Translations under genes and position numbers: made by a program
Assembly (NCBI GenBank): GCA_038326325.1
Contig: JBBQJW010000006.1
Coordinates: forward strand, 62,001-126,000
Source: UBA10324 sp038326325
GTDB lineage: Bacteria > Bacteroidota > Bacteroidia > Chitinophagales > UBA10324
Length of the DNA: 64,000 nt
Direction: 5' to 3'
Part shown: positions 45,872-55,163 of the stretch, in pieces
How the letters are laid out: each line of letters starts with the position of its first letter
Numbering within the stretch: the first letter of the stretch is position 1
Notes under the pieces: model-generated
The model's database searches: none
The model's input: only the letters and a program-made list of their open reading frames with translations
Told to the model about the DNA's origin: nothing

Positions 45872-47215
45872 ATGCAACCATTCATTGTCATACTTGGAGC
45901 GGCGGAAAGCGGAATTGGTGCAGCATTGCTTGCGATGAAGCAGGGTGCAGATGTTTTTGTTTCTGAGAAGGGAGAAATAAAAGACAAGTACAAGCAAACG
46001 CTGATTGAAAATAATATTCTGTTCGAAGAAGGAAATCACAGCGAAGAAAAAATTTTAAAAGCAACAGAAGTGATCAAGAGTCCGGGCATCAGTCCGAAAG
46101 TTCCATTGATACAGGCAATTAAAGCAAAGGGCATTTCAATTATTTCTGAAATTGAATATGGAGCCCGTTACACCAAATCGCCCATCATTGCCATCACAGG
46201 TACAAACGGAAAATCAACAACCACTTCACTCGTTCATCACATGTTGACCAAAGCTGGAAAGGATGCAGCATTGGTTGGAAACATCGGTTACAGTTTCGCT
46301 CGGCAAGTTGCAGAGCGCGATGCTGATTACTATGTTATGGAGATAAGCAGTTTTCAATTGGAAGATTGTTATGATTTCCATCCGCATATCGCTATGCTGT
46401 TAAATATTTCTGAGAATCATTTAGACCGTTACAATTATAAAATTGACGGTTATGCTGCTGCTAAGTTCCGTATTGCTCAAAATTTGGCTCAAAAAGACTA
46501 CTTTATCTATGGAGCCGATAGCTTCTATCTGACATATCGTCTTTCTCAGGAAAATATATCTGCCAAAAAATTACCATTCAGCATGGAGCGAAAAATTGCT
46601 GAAGGTGCCTACGCCAACAACGAAAAACTTTTCATAAACCAAAACCAAAACACAATAACCATGAACCTTAACCAACTCAGTTTACGCGGAAAACACAATG
46701 TGTACAATTCAATGGCAGCAGGACTTGCCGCAACTTCTATTGGATTAAAAGAAGGAGACATTAAAGAATCAATGAGCGATTTTCATTCGCTTGAACATCG
46801 CTTGGAAGAAGCAGGATTTAAAAAAGGAATCGTGTACATCAACGATTCAAAAGCAACTAATGTCAATTCAGTATGGTATGCGTTAGAAAGTATGGAGCAA
46901 CCTGTAGTCTGGATTGCGGGTGGCGTAGACAAGGGAAATGATTATTCTAAAATTACTGACCTCGTTCGCGAAAAAGTAAAAGCAATTGTTTGCCTCGGAA
47001 AAGACAATCGTAAAATTCATGAGGCATTTTCAAAAGTTGTTGACCTAATTGTAAATACTGAAAGCATGGAAGATGCTGTTCATTCAGCGTTACACTTTGC
47101 CAATAGCGGCGATGCGGTTTTGCTTTCTCCGGCTTGTGCGAGTTTCGATTTGTTTGAGAACTACGAGGAGCGCGGACAAAAATTCAAGCAAGTGGTAAAT
47201 GCACTTCCTGAATAA
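45872..47215 (+). CDS. murD: UDP-MurNAc-L-Ala:D-Glu ligase MurD
   Basis: A 447-residue Mur ligase. ILGAAESGIGAALLA forms the N-terminal nucleotide fold, then SPGISP, the P-loop ITGTNGKSTTTSLV, EISSFQLED, LNISENHLDRY, and the C-terminal INDSKATNV and LLSPACASFD. It adds D-Glu to UDP-MurNAc-L-Ala in the cytoplasm. It starts 7 bases after mraY; a 79-base gap follows before ftsW, which holds a TGTTACA copy and no other clear signal. Confidence 0.95.
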   Translation: MQPFIVILGAAESGIGAALLAMKQGADVFVSEKGEIKDKYKQTLIENNILFEEGNHSEEKILKATEVIKSPGISPKVPLIQAIKAKGISIISEIEYGARYTKSPIIAITGTNGKSTTTSLVHHMLTKAGKDAALVGNIGYSFARQVAERDADYYVMEISSFQLEDCYDFHPHIAMLLNISENHLDRYNYKIDGYAAAKFRIAQNLAQKDYFIYGADSFYLTYRLSQENISAKKLPFSMERKIAEGAYANNEKLFINQNQNTITMNLNQLSLRGKHNVYNSMAAGLAATSIGLKEGDIKESMSDFHSLEHRLEEAGFKKGIVYINDSKATNVNSVWYALESMEQPVVWIAGGVDKGNDYSKITDLVREKVKAIVCLGKDNRKIHEAFSKVVDLIVNTESMEDAVHSALHFANSGDAVLLSPACASFDLFENYEERGQKFKQVVNALPE

Positions 47216-47294
47216 TATACAACTGTTACATCCGATGCTTATAGCTTAAACATGACAGCTAAGAGCTAATTCCTAATCTTGAACATCAAATAAA

Positions 47295-48449
47295 ATGCAA
47301 GACATACTCAGCAGAACAAAAGGCGACCGTTTCATATGGTTAATTGTGATTGCGCTCACCATCATTTCGATGCTTGCGGTTTATAGTAGCACCGGTTCGC
47401 TTGCTTTTAAATATCAAGGTGGAAACACAGAATATTATCTCATAAAGCACTTGGGAATTTTTGCGTTCGGATTATTTCTGATGTTCGTCGCGCACTTAGT
47501 AAATTACAAGTTGTATTCAAAAATCGCTTTGCTCGCTTGGTTGATTTCTATTCCGCTTTTGATTTACACTTTATTTTTCGGAGTAGAAATCAATGATGCA
47601 AAACGATGGCTGACAATTCCTTTCGTGAACATGTCGTTTCAAACTTCCGATTTCGCGAAACTTGTTTTGATAATGTATATGGCGCGAGTGCTCTCGAAAA
47701 AACAAGAAACGATTAAAGATTTTAAAAAAGGATTTCTTCCGGCGATGTTGCCACCGGTAATTACTTGTGCATTGATTGCCCCTTCAAATTTGTCAACTGC
47801 GGCTATACTTTTTGCAACCTGCACTTTATTAATGTTCATTGGAAGAATGAACATGAAATATATTTTTATGATGATGGGCGGCGGGCTCGTTATGCTGGCG
47901 CTGATAATTTTAATTGCCCTCAATACTCCATTCAAAGCACGGGTTTATACCTGGCAATCTCGAATAGAAAATTTTTCGAAAGACCCGAAAGGAAGTTACC
48001 AGGTGCAGCAAGCAAAAATCGCAATTGCACAAGGTGGATTTTTTGGAAAAGGTCCGGGCAACAGTACACAACGAAATTTTTTACCGAGTCCGTACTCTGA
48101 TTACATTTTTGCAATCGTGCTGGAAGAATACGGAATGTTTGGTGGCTTCGTGATATTGCTGATTTACATTTTGTTCTTGCTGCGATGTATAAAACTATTT
48201 GTCAAATGCCCGGGAGCATTCGGAGCATTTCTCGCTGTCGGATTAAGTTTTGCGTTGGTGATTCAGGCAATGATTAACATGGCGGTCGTTACAAATCTGT
48301 TACCTGTAACAGGTGTAACACTTCCGTTGATTAGCATGGGCGGAACATCGTTGTGGTTCACGAGTCTCGCTATCGGTATAATATTAAGCGTGAGTCGATT
48401 TGTTGAGCAGGAAGAGAACGGAGCTAAAGCGGAAGTTGAAAGTGAGTAG
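47295..48449 (+). CDS. ftsW: SEDS-family septal glycosyltransferase FtsW
   Basis: A 384-residue SEDS protein with about ten membrane helices. The conserved QQAKIAIAQGGFFGKGPGNS and LPSPYSDYIFAIVLEEYG segments (about 235-275) and GVTLPLISMGGTS near the end are the FtsW/RodA hallmarks. It polymerises septal glycan together with FtsI. Its place between murD and murG is the classical one. Confidence 0.95.
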   Translation: MQDILSRTKGDRFIWLIVIALTIISMLAVYSSTGSLAFKYQGGNTEYYLIKHLGIFAFGLFLMFVAHLVNYKLYSKIALLAWLISIPLLIYTLFFGVEINDAKRWLTIPFVNMSFQTSDFAKLVLIMYMARVLSKKQETIKDFKKGFLPAMLPPVITCALIAPSNLSTAAILFATCTLLMFIGRMNMKYIFMMMGGGLVMLALIILIALNTPFKARVYTWQSRIENFSKDPKGSYQVQQAKIAIAQGGFFGKGPGNSTQRNFLPSPYSDYIFAIVLEEYGMFGGFVILLIYILFLLRCIKLFVKCPGAFGAFLAVGLSFALVIQAMINMAVVTNLLPVTGVTLPLISMGGTSLWFTSLAIGIILSVSRFVEQEENGAKAEVESE

Positions 48450-48548
48450 TGTTCAGCTTGCAGTAGACGGTATGCGGTTGGCGGATTTATTCTCTAATGA
48501 AAACTGCAATTCAATTTTTAATCTTTCATTTTTTATTTTTCATTTTTC

Positions 48549-49640
48549 ATGAAAGTAATTATCAGCGGTGGCGGAACAGGCGGACATATTTTTCCTGCTG
48601 TCGCCATTGCAAATGCAATTAAAAATCGCCTCGGAGATAAAGCGGAAATATTATTTATCGGAGCTGAAGGCAGAATGGAAATGGAAAAAGTTCCCGCCGC
48701 GGGTTACAAGATTATCGGTTTACCGATTGCGGGATTACAACGGAAATTAGATTTGAAAAATTTTATTCTCCCATTCAAAGTGCTGAACAGTTTATTGAAG
48801 GCAAGTAAAATTATTTCGTCTTTCAAACCTGATGTTGTTGTTGGTGTAGGTGGTTATGCAAGTGGCCCGGTTATATTCGCTGCTTCGATGCAAGGAATTC
48901 CAACGCTGATACAGGAACAAAATTCTTTTGCAGGAATCACTAACAAAATACTGGGAAGAAGAGCGAAGAAAATTTGTGTTGCTTATGAGGGGATGGAAAA
49001 ATTTTTCAGCGCGAATAAAATTATACTCACTGGAAACCCTGTGAGAAGAGATGTTACACAACAAGCGCACACAAAAGAAGAAGCACTGAATTTTTTTCAA
49101 CTGCAACCAAACCAAAAAACAATTTTAGTGATTGGCGGAAGTTTAGGAGCAAGAACAATTAATGAATCTATTGCTCAGCATATTTCTTCTTTCAAAGAAA
49201 ATAATATTCAACTCATCTGGCAAACCGGAAAATCGTATTTCGGAAAGGCAAAAGAAACTGTAACAGATTCAGATGGAGTAAAAGTTTTTGATTTTATCAA
49301 TCGAATGGACATGGCTTATGCTGCTGCTGATTTAGTTATTAGTCGTGCCGGTGCGCTTAGTATTTCTGAGTTGTGTGTTTTAGGAAAAGCAACTGTGTTG
49401 GTTCCATCGCCCAATGTATCGGAAGACCATCAGACGAAAAATGCAATGGCTTTGGTAAATAAAAATGCTGCTGTGCTGGTGAAAGATGTAGAAGCAAAAA
49501 ATAATCTGGTGTCGACTGCATTATCAATTATTGAGAATGAAAATCAATTGAGCGAGTTGCGGAAAAACAGTATTCAATTAGCGAAGGCAGGTGCTGATGA
49601 AAGAATTTGCGATGAGATTATGAAATTACTCAAACACTAA
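48549..49640 (+). CDS. murG: UDP-GlcNAc transferase MurG
   Basis: A 363-residue GT-B enzyme forming lipid II. IISGGGTGGHIFPAVAIA at the N-terminus, GVGGYASGPVIFAA, LIQEQNSFAGITNK, GGSLGARTIN, then ISRAGALSISEL and PSPNVSEDHQTKNA are all present. It is peripheral on the inner membrane. It starts 99 bases after ftsW; the gap is T-rich and holds no clear gene. Confidence 0.95.
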   Translation: MKVIISGGGTGGHIFPAVAIANAIKNRLGDKAEILFIGAEGRMEMEKVPAAGYKIIGLPIAGLQRKLDLKNFILPFKVLNSLLKASKIISSFKPDVVVGVGGYASGPVIFAASMQGIPTLIQEQNSFAGITNKILGRRAKKICVAYEGMEKFFSANKIILTGNPVRRDVTQQAHTKEEALNFFQLQPNQKTILVIGGSLGARTINESIAQHISSFKENNIQLIWQTGKSYFGKAKETVTDSDGVKVFDFINRMDMAYAAADLVISRAGALSISELCVLGKATVLVPSPNVSEDHQTKNAMALVNKNAAVLVKDVEAKNNLVSTALSIIENENQLSELRKNSIQLAKAGADERICDEIMKLLKH

Positions 49641-49680
49641 AAGTGATATTGTTGCTTTTCTTTGCAGCGCAATTTCCTGA

Positions 49681-51045
49681 ATGAAAAACCTCTCTGAAAT
49701 AAAAAGTATTTACCTCATCGGTATTGGTGGAATCGGTATGAGCGCTTTGGCTCGTTACTTCAATAATCGAGGTGTAAAAATTTCAGGTTACGATAAAACT
49801 CCTTCTTCGCTCACTGATGAATTGCAATTGGAGGGAATCGAAATTCATTTCGAAGAAAATATTTCGCTCCTGCCAAAAGAAATTGATTTAGTGGTTTACA
49901 CACCTGCAGTTCCAAACGAACATGTAGAGTTGGTTTACTTCCGGAAAAATAATTATGATGTAATCAAGCGCTCTGATTTGTTAGAGGAAGTCACAAAGGA
50001 TGCATTCACCATTGCGGTTGCTGGCACACATGGAAAGACAACCACCACAAGTATGATTGCGCACTTGCTGAAATCATCCGGTTACGATTGCACTGCTTTT
50101 CTCGGGGGAATCACTGTGAATTACAACACGAATTTTCTTTCCGGAAAAAATAATGTGATAGTTGTTGAAGCGGATGAGTACGACAGAAGTTTTTTAAAAC
50201 TGCATCCAGATATTTCAATTATTACTTCGGCCGACCCCGACCATTTAGATATTTACGGAACAGGAGAGGAAGTTGTAAAATCATTTATTGACTTTGCCCA
50301 TCAGCTAAAAAAGGATGGCAGTTTAATTGTGAAACATGAATTACCATTTCGGAATTCATTGCATGAGTTGAAAAATTTCTCTTATTCGGTTTACGATTAC
50401 GAAGCTGATTTCACCTGCACGAATGAAAATCTGTTGAACGGAACTTTTCAGTTCGATGTGATTGCAGGAGAAAATACTATCAACGAAATTCATCTTGGTG
50501 TTGGCGGAATGCACAATGTAGAAAATGCAGTTGCAGCCGCAGCAGTTGGAATGCTTTTAAAAATCTCTCCGCAAAAAATTCGTGAAGGACTTGAAAGTTT
50601 CAAAGGAGTGAAGCGTCGTTTTGAATACATCATTCAACGAGAGGATTTAGTTTTCATTGACGATTACGCACACCATCCAAATGAGATAAAAGCATTTCTT
50701 ACTGCAGTGCGCGAAATATTTCCCGATAAAAAAATCACCTGCATATTTCAACCCCATTTATTTTCTCGCACCAGAGATTTCGCTGATGAGTTTGCCGCAA
50801 CACTTTCTCTCGCGCACGATGTTTTCCTTTTACCGATTTATCCTGCGAGAGAAGAACCGATTCCGGGTGTTACATCTCAAATGATTGCAGATAAAATGGA
50901 AGGAGTGAATGTGAATGTAACAGAAAAGCAGGGCTTGATTCGGGCACTTGATATAAGTAAACCTGAAGTGATTGTAACAGTCGGCGCAGGCGACATTGAC
51001 CAGTTAATTGAGCCGATAAAAAGTTTTTACGAGCGTACTGCCTAA
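49681..51045 (+). CDS. murC: UDP-MurNAc:L-alanine ligase MurC
   Basis: A 454-residue Mur ligase. IGIGGIGMSALARYF, the P-loop VAGTHGKTTTTSMIAHLL, EADEYDRSFLKL, SADPDHLDIYG, FIDDYAHHPNEIKAFL and FQPHLFSRTRDF are seen. It adds the first L-Ala to UDP-MurNAc. In this cluster order it follows murG and precedes ftsQ; no murB or ddl lies between them. Confidence 0.95.
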   Translation: MKNLSEIKSIYLIGIGGIGMSALARYFNNRGVKISGYDKTPSSLTDELQLEGIEIHFEENISLLPKEIDLVVYTPAVPNEHVELVYFRKNNYDVIKRSDLLEEVTKDAFTIAVAGTHGKTTTTSMIAHLLKSSGYDCTAFLGGITVNYNTNFLSGKNNVIVVEADEYDRSFLKLHPDISIITSADPDHLDIYGTGEEVVKSFIDFAHQLKKDGSLIVKHELPFRNSLHELKNFSYSVYDYEADFTCTNENLLNGTFQFDVIAGENTINEIHLGVGGMHNVENAVAAAAVGMLLKISPQKIREGLESFKGVKRRFEYIIQREDLVFIDDYAHHPNEIKAFLTAVREIFPDKKITCIFQPHLFSRTRDFADEFAATLSLAHDVFLLPIYPAREEPIPGVTSQMIADKMEGVNVNVTEKQGLIRALDISKPEVIVTVGAGDIDQLIEPIKSFYERTA

Positions 51046-51082
51046 AAAAATCAACTATGTGATGTATTGATGTGCAATACAA

Positions 51083-51970
51083 TTGCGTTCACTCAAGGTG
51101 TATAAAAATACTTTAGTGCGCGTGAAAAAGAAATTGCAGAAATTAAAACCCATTTTACGAATTGCAGGATACTGCTCTGTCGCATTGGTGTTTCTGATTA
51201 TTTCGGTTGCTGCAATTAATCATCAGCAAAATATTCCATGCGCTGATTATAAAATTCATATCAATACTGAAAACGGGATTTTCTTTTTGGATGAGAACGA
51301 TGTGAATCAGATTATCCGCGATAATAATTATGCTTCGCGAAAAGGAACTGCCTCGGGAGAAATTGATTACAATCGTTTAGAAAGAGTAATTGAGAATAAT
51401 CCTTACGCCGAAAAATCTGAAATCATTTTATCGCCGAATGGCGAAGTGAATGTGGATGTTACACCTCGCCTTCCGATTGTGCGTGTTATTAACAGAAACG
51501 GTGTTGGCTTTTACATTGACAAACAAGGGAAGAAGCTTCCACTCTCTGATAAATTCGCGGCGCGTGTTCCGGTCGCTACCGGAAACATTTCTGATTCAGG
51601 ATTGAACGAAGATTTTTCTGACTCTGCACAAACAAATAAAATTTTTCAATTGGCATCATTCATTTATTCAGATTCGTTACTTAATCCTTTAGTTGAGCAG
51701 ATTTATATCACTGATGAAAATGAATTTGAACTGGTTCCTAAAATCGGAAATCACATTATCATTCTTGGCGACATCAATAACCTCAAAGAGAAAACAGAAA
51801 AGCTATTCTCGTTTTATCGCGATGGATTAAGTCATGTGGGATGGCAGCAGTATAGTGTTGTCAATTTAAAATTTAAGAACCAGGTGTATGCAACGCGCAG
51901 AGATGTTACACTTAAGAAATTAATTACTGAACCCGTTGCTGCAAAAACTGACTCAACCAAACTGAACTAA
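51083..51970 (+). CDS. ftsQ: Cell division protein FtsQ/DivIB
   Basis: A 295-residue bitopic protein: basic N-terminus, membrane helix (about 31-49, VALVFLIISVAAI), then a POTRA-like periplasmic domain (about 60-150; LDENDVNQIIRDNN, RLERVIENNPYAEKSEI) and a beta domain ending near residue 280. It is a divisome scaffold. The proposed start is TTG at 51083; GTG codons at about 51116-51125 are alternatives. Sequence conservation is low, so position in the dcw cluster is part of the evidence. Confidence 0.88.
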   Translation: MRSLKVYKNTLVRVKKKLQKLKPILRIAGYCSVALVFLIISVAAINHQQNIPCADYKIHINTENGIFFLDENDVNQIIRDNNYASRKGTASGEIDYNRLERVIENNPYAEKSEIILSPNGEVNVDVTPRLPIVRVINRNGVGFYIDKQGKKLPLSDKFAARVPVATGNISDSGLNEDFSDSAQTNKIFQLASFIYSDSLLNPLVEQIYITDENEFELVPKIGNHIIILGDINNLKEKTEKLFSFYRDGLSHVGWQQYSVVNLKFKNQVYATRRDVTLKKLITEPVAAKTDSTKLN

Positions 51971-51981
51971 CCAAACATAAA

Positions 51982-53355
51982 ATGATTAACGCACAGGAAT
52001 TTATTGTCGGGCTCGACATAGGCACAACTAAGATTTGTGTTTTAGTAGGACGGAAAAACGAACACGGGAAAATTGAAATTGTAGGAATCGGGAAATCGGA
52101 TTCGCACGGCGTGATGCGCGGTGTGGTTTCGAACATTGATAAAACTGTTGACTCAATTAAGAAGGCAGTAAAGGAAGCTGAAGACAGCAGCGGTGTTGAA
52201 ATCAGAAATGTGTATGTCGGCATTGCCGGTCAGCACATTCGCAGTATGCAGCATCGCGGACAATTGCTTCGCAACAATGCTGAAACAGAAATTACTGTTG
52301 ACGAAATAAAAAAACTGATTCAGGATATGCGCCGTCTGGCTGTTCCTGCAGGCGACCGCATTATTGATTCTCTTCCACAGGAATTTATTGTTGACAATGA
52401 ATTAGGAATTAAAGACCCTGTTGGAATGTGCGGCGCGAAAGTCGAAGCAGATTTTCACATCATCACAGGTCAGGTAAGTGCAATACAAAATATTCGCAAG
52501 TGCATTGAGAAAGCGGGATTGAATCTGGTTGAAATGTTTTTAGAACCACATGCTTCTTCATGTGCAGTGTTGAGTGAAGATGAAAAGGAAGCCGGTGTTG
52601 CGTTGGTTGATATTGGTGGAGGAACTTCTGACATTGCGATTTTCCAGGATGGAATTATTCGTCACACCTGCGTGATTCCATTTGGTGGAAACATTATTAC
52701 TGAAGATATAAAAGATGGTTGTCAGGTAATGCGCGCTCATGCCGAGTTGCTGAAAGTGCGCTTCGGCTCTGCGTTAGAGCAGGAAACACAAGACAATCAG
52801 GTGGTAAGTATTCCGGGGTTAAGAGGAAGAGAGCCACGCGAAATTTCAGTTCGTAATCTTTCGCGCATCATACAGGCACGCATGGAAGAGATGATTGAAA
52901 TGATTGATGCAGAAATTTTTTCTTCCGGTTTCAAACACAAACTCATTGCAGGAATTGTATTGACAGGCGGAGGCTCATACATGAAACATCTTGTGCAGTT
53001 AGTACAATTTAAAACAGCGATGGATGCGCGGATCGGACTACCAACTGAACATCTGGCTTCAGTAAAAGTGGACCAGTTAAAGCATCCGATGTTCTCGACC
53101 GGTGTCGGATTAATTCTGAAAGGCATTGACGATTACGAAGAAAAAGAAAGAGAACAATCAGTGCTGACAGAAAGAAGAAAAGAAGAAATTCTTTCGCAGA
53201 CAAATGTGCCAATTGTGAAAGTTGCAGAACCTGTTCATGAAGTAGTGGAAGAAGTAGAACAGAAACCACGCAAAAATATTTTCAACGGAATACTGAAAAG
53301 CGTAAAAGAGATTTTCAGTGAAGAGGTGGACGAAAATTTCGGAAGTAAAAGTTAA
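51982..53355 (+). CDS. ftsA: Cell division actin-like protein FtsA
   Basis: A 457-residue actin-fold ATPase tethering FtsZ to the membrane. VGLDIGTTKICVLVG (phosphate 1), VALVDIGGGTSDIAIF (phosphate 2) and GIVLTGGGSYMKHL (adenosine) motifs are present. An SHS2-type 1C domain lies at about 85-165. The C-terminus (about 435-455, IFNGILKSVKEIF) is an amphipathic helix fit for membrane binding, after a variable linker. It precedes ftsZ by 37 bases. Confidence 0.95.
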   Translation: MINAQEFIVGLDIGTTKICVLVGRKNEHGKIEIVGIGKSDSHGVMRGVVSNIDKTVDSIKKAVKEAEDSSGVEIRNVYVGIAGQHIRSMQHRGQLLRNNAETEITVDEIKKLIQDMRRLAVPAGDRIIDSLPQEFIVDNELGIKDPVGMCGAKVEADFHIITGQVSAIQNIRKCIEKAGLNLVEMFLEPHASSCAVLSEDEKEAGVALVDIGGGTSDIAIFQDGIIRHTCVIPFGGNIITEDIKDGCQVMRAHAELLKVRFGSALEQETQDNQVVSIPGLRGREPREISVRNLSRIIQARMEEMIEMIDAEIFSSGFKHKLIAGIVLTGGGSYMKHLVQLVQFKTAMDARIGLPTEHLASVKVDQLKHPMFSTGVGLILKGIDDYEEKEREQSVLTERRKEEILSQTNVPIVKVAEPVHEVVEEVEQKPRKNIFNGILKSVKEIFSEEVDENFGSKS

Positions 53356-53392
53356 TCAATCAAAAAAATAAAAAACTAAAACATAAAAGTTT

Positions 53393-54883
53393 ATGAGTAT
53401 TCAATTCGATGTGCCAACAACAAAAACTTCCATCATCAAAGTAATTGGTGTGGGCGGCGGCGGCGGCAATGCGGTGAATCACATGTTCCGTCAGGGAATT
53501 GTGGGAGTAAATTTTGTGGTGTGTAACACCGACCAGCAGGCGCTCGATTTAAGCCCTGTTCCATTTAAAATTCAGTTGGGAAATAATATCTCTCAAGGTC
53601 GCGGTGCGGGCATGAACCCTGAAGTTGGAAAGCGCGCAACCATTGAGGCATTGGATGAAGTAATGAAGGTGCTGGAAGACAATACGAAAATGGTTTTCAT
53701 TACTGCAGGAATGGGAAAAGGAACCGGAACCGGTGGCGCTCCTGTGATTGCGAAGGCGGCGAAAGAATTAGGAATTTTGACTGTGGGATTGGTGACTACA
53801 CCATTCGGTGCTGAAGGTCCACGCCGTTTTAATCAGGCGAATGATGGTATTAACGAATTGAAAAATTATGTTGACACCATTCTTGTAATCAGTAACGATA
53901 AGTTGCGCGAAGTATATGGCAACTTAAAACTCAGCGATGCATTCTCTCATGCTGATAGTATTCTTTGCAATGCGGCAAGAAGTATTGCAGAAATTATTAC
54001 AGTGCCCGGTTATGTGAATGTGGATTTTGAAGATGTGAATACTGTAATGCGCGACAGTGGTGTTGCGATTATGGGAACTGCGCAAGCAGAAGGAGAAGAC
54101 CGTGCAGAGCGCGCCATTGAAAGTGCATTGAACTCTCCGTTGCTCAACGACAACCAGATTAAGGGAGCGAAAAATATTTTGCTGAATGTTACATCAGGTG
54201 AAGAAGAAGTTACACTTGATGAAATCAGCAACATCACTGAATATATTCAGAGCCAGGCAGGATACGATTCAAATATCATCTGGGGGAACTGCCACAACCC
54301 TGCATTGGGAAAAGCAATCAGTGTAACAATTATTGCAACCGGTTTCGAATCACAAACTTTCGGACGGAATGATGCTGCTCAACGCAAACAAAAACTTTCA
54401 TTGGAAGGAAATAACATTCCGCAAGCTGCTGATGGTAATGTTCGTGAAATTAACCGCCCTTCAATATTAACAAAACCTGCTGCTGAATCGCTGATTGAAA
54501 ATGAAATTGAACTGGCGCCAACTGTTACAGGCACTGTTACATCAGAACCTGCTATGGCATCGGAAGAAAATTTAGAAGGTCAGATGCGATTGATTACGAA
54601 GGAAGCAAAAGAAGAAAACACTTTTGTGGATGATGCAGGATTGTCGCACGACGAGAAAATGCGCCGCATTCAAAAGCTGCGTGGCCTGAGCATGAACAAA
54701 GGCGAAGCACTTTCTGAATTGGAAAAAGAACCTGCATACAAAAGAAGAAACCTGAATCTGAAAGACATACCGCACAGTTCGGAGCAAAACATCAGCACTT
54801 TGTATTTGAGCGACAGTGCGGATGGTAAACACGAATTGAAAAAGAATAACTCCTTCCTTCACGGACACGATAAGGTGGATTGA
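53393..54883 (+). CDS. ftsZ: Cell division protein FtsZ with variant tubulin signature
   Basis: A 496-residue tubulin-like GTPase forming the Z-ring. GVGGGGGNAVNHM at the N-terminus, NTDQQAL and NDKLREVYG are normal. The tubulin signature (about residues 105-116) reads GMGKGTGTGGAP where the usual form is GMGGGTGTGAAP, so Lys replaces a Gly in the GTP-binding T4 loop. After the globular part (to about 320) comes a long variable linker. PAYKRRNLNLKD (about 443-454) looks like the conserved tail peptide, but about 40 further residues follow it. Last gene of the cluster, followed by hairpins and a terminator. Confidence 0.95.
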   Translation: MSIQFDVPTTKTSIIKVIGVGGGGGNAVNHMFRQGIVGVNFVVCNTDQQALDLSPVPFKIQLGNNISQGRGAGMNPEVGKRATIEALDEVMKVLEDNTKMVFITAGMGKGTGTGGAPVIAKAAKELGILTVGLVTTPFGAEGPRRFNQANDGINELKNYVDTILVISNDKLREVYGNLKLSDAFSHADSILCNAARSIAEIITVPGYVNVDFEDVNTVMRDSGVAIMGTAQAEGEDRAERAIESALNSPLLNDNQIKGAKNILLNVTSGEEEVTLDEISNITEYIQSQAGYDSNIIWGNCHNPALGKAISVTIIATGFESQTFGRNDAAQRKQKLSLEGNNIPQAADGNVREINRPSILTKPAAESLIENEIELAPTVTGTVTSEPAMASEENLEGQMRLITKEAKEENTFVDDAGLSHDEKMRRIQKLRGLSMNKGEALSELEKEPAYKRRNLNLKDIPHSSEQNISTLYLSDSADGKHELKKNNSFLHGHDKVD

Positions 54884-54993
54884 TAAAATGCAGTCCTAAG
54901 TCAATAGTCATTAGTCCTCATTAGCAATTCTCAGGACTAAGTGCTAAAGACAAAGGACTTAAAGAGGACCCATTATGTGGGTTTTGGTTTGGT

Positions 54994-55030
54994 AAGTCCC
55001 GACATGCTGCGAAGCCTGCGGGACTTTTTA
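54994..55030 (+). terminator. Terminator downstream of ftsZ
   Basis: AAGTCCCG and CGGGACTT pair across a 17-base loop that can itself pair partly (GC-rich), followed by a T-run. A smaller hairpin ACCCA-TTATG-TGGGT with TTTT lies at about 54968-54983. The preceding 80 bases contain scattered AGTCCT / AGGACT words. Confidence 0.75.
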
Positions 55031-55073
55031 TTTTGAAGCGGTTTTATTGTGGTAACAGATTCAACACATAAAA

Positions 55074-55081
55074 TAGTTTTG
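55074..55081 (+). promoter_or_regulatory. -7 element (TAGTTTTG) of the tandem surface-protein genes
   Basis: TAGTTTTG fits TAnnTTTG, after the ftsZ terminator and 83 bases before the ATG of the first tandem gene. No clear -33 TTTG is visible. Confidence 0.45.
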
Positions 55082-55163
55082 TGCCTTCCGCATTTTATAA
55101 TCTCAATTCACATTCGAAAGGAAAAATTAGTTTTAACTTTCTCTCCTCAATAATACTTTGCTG

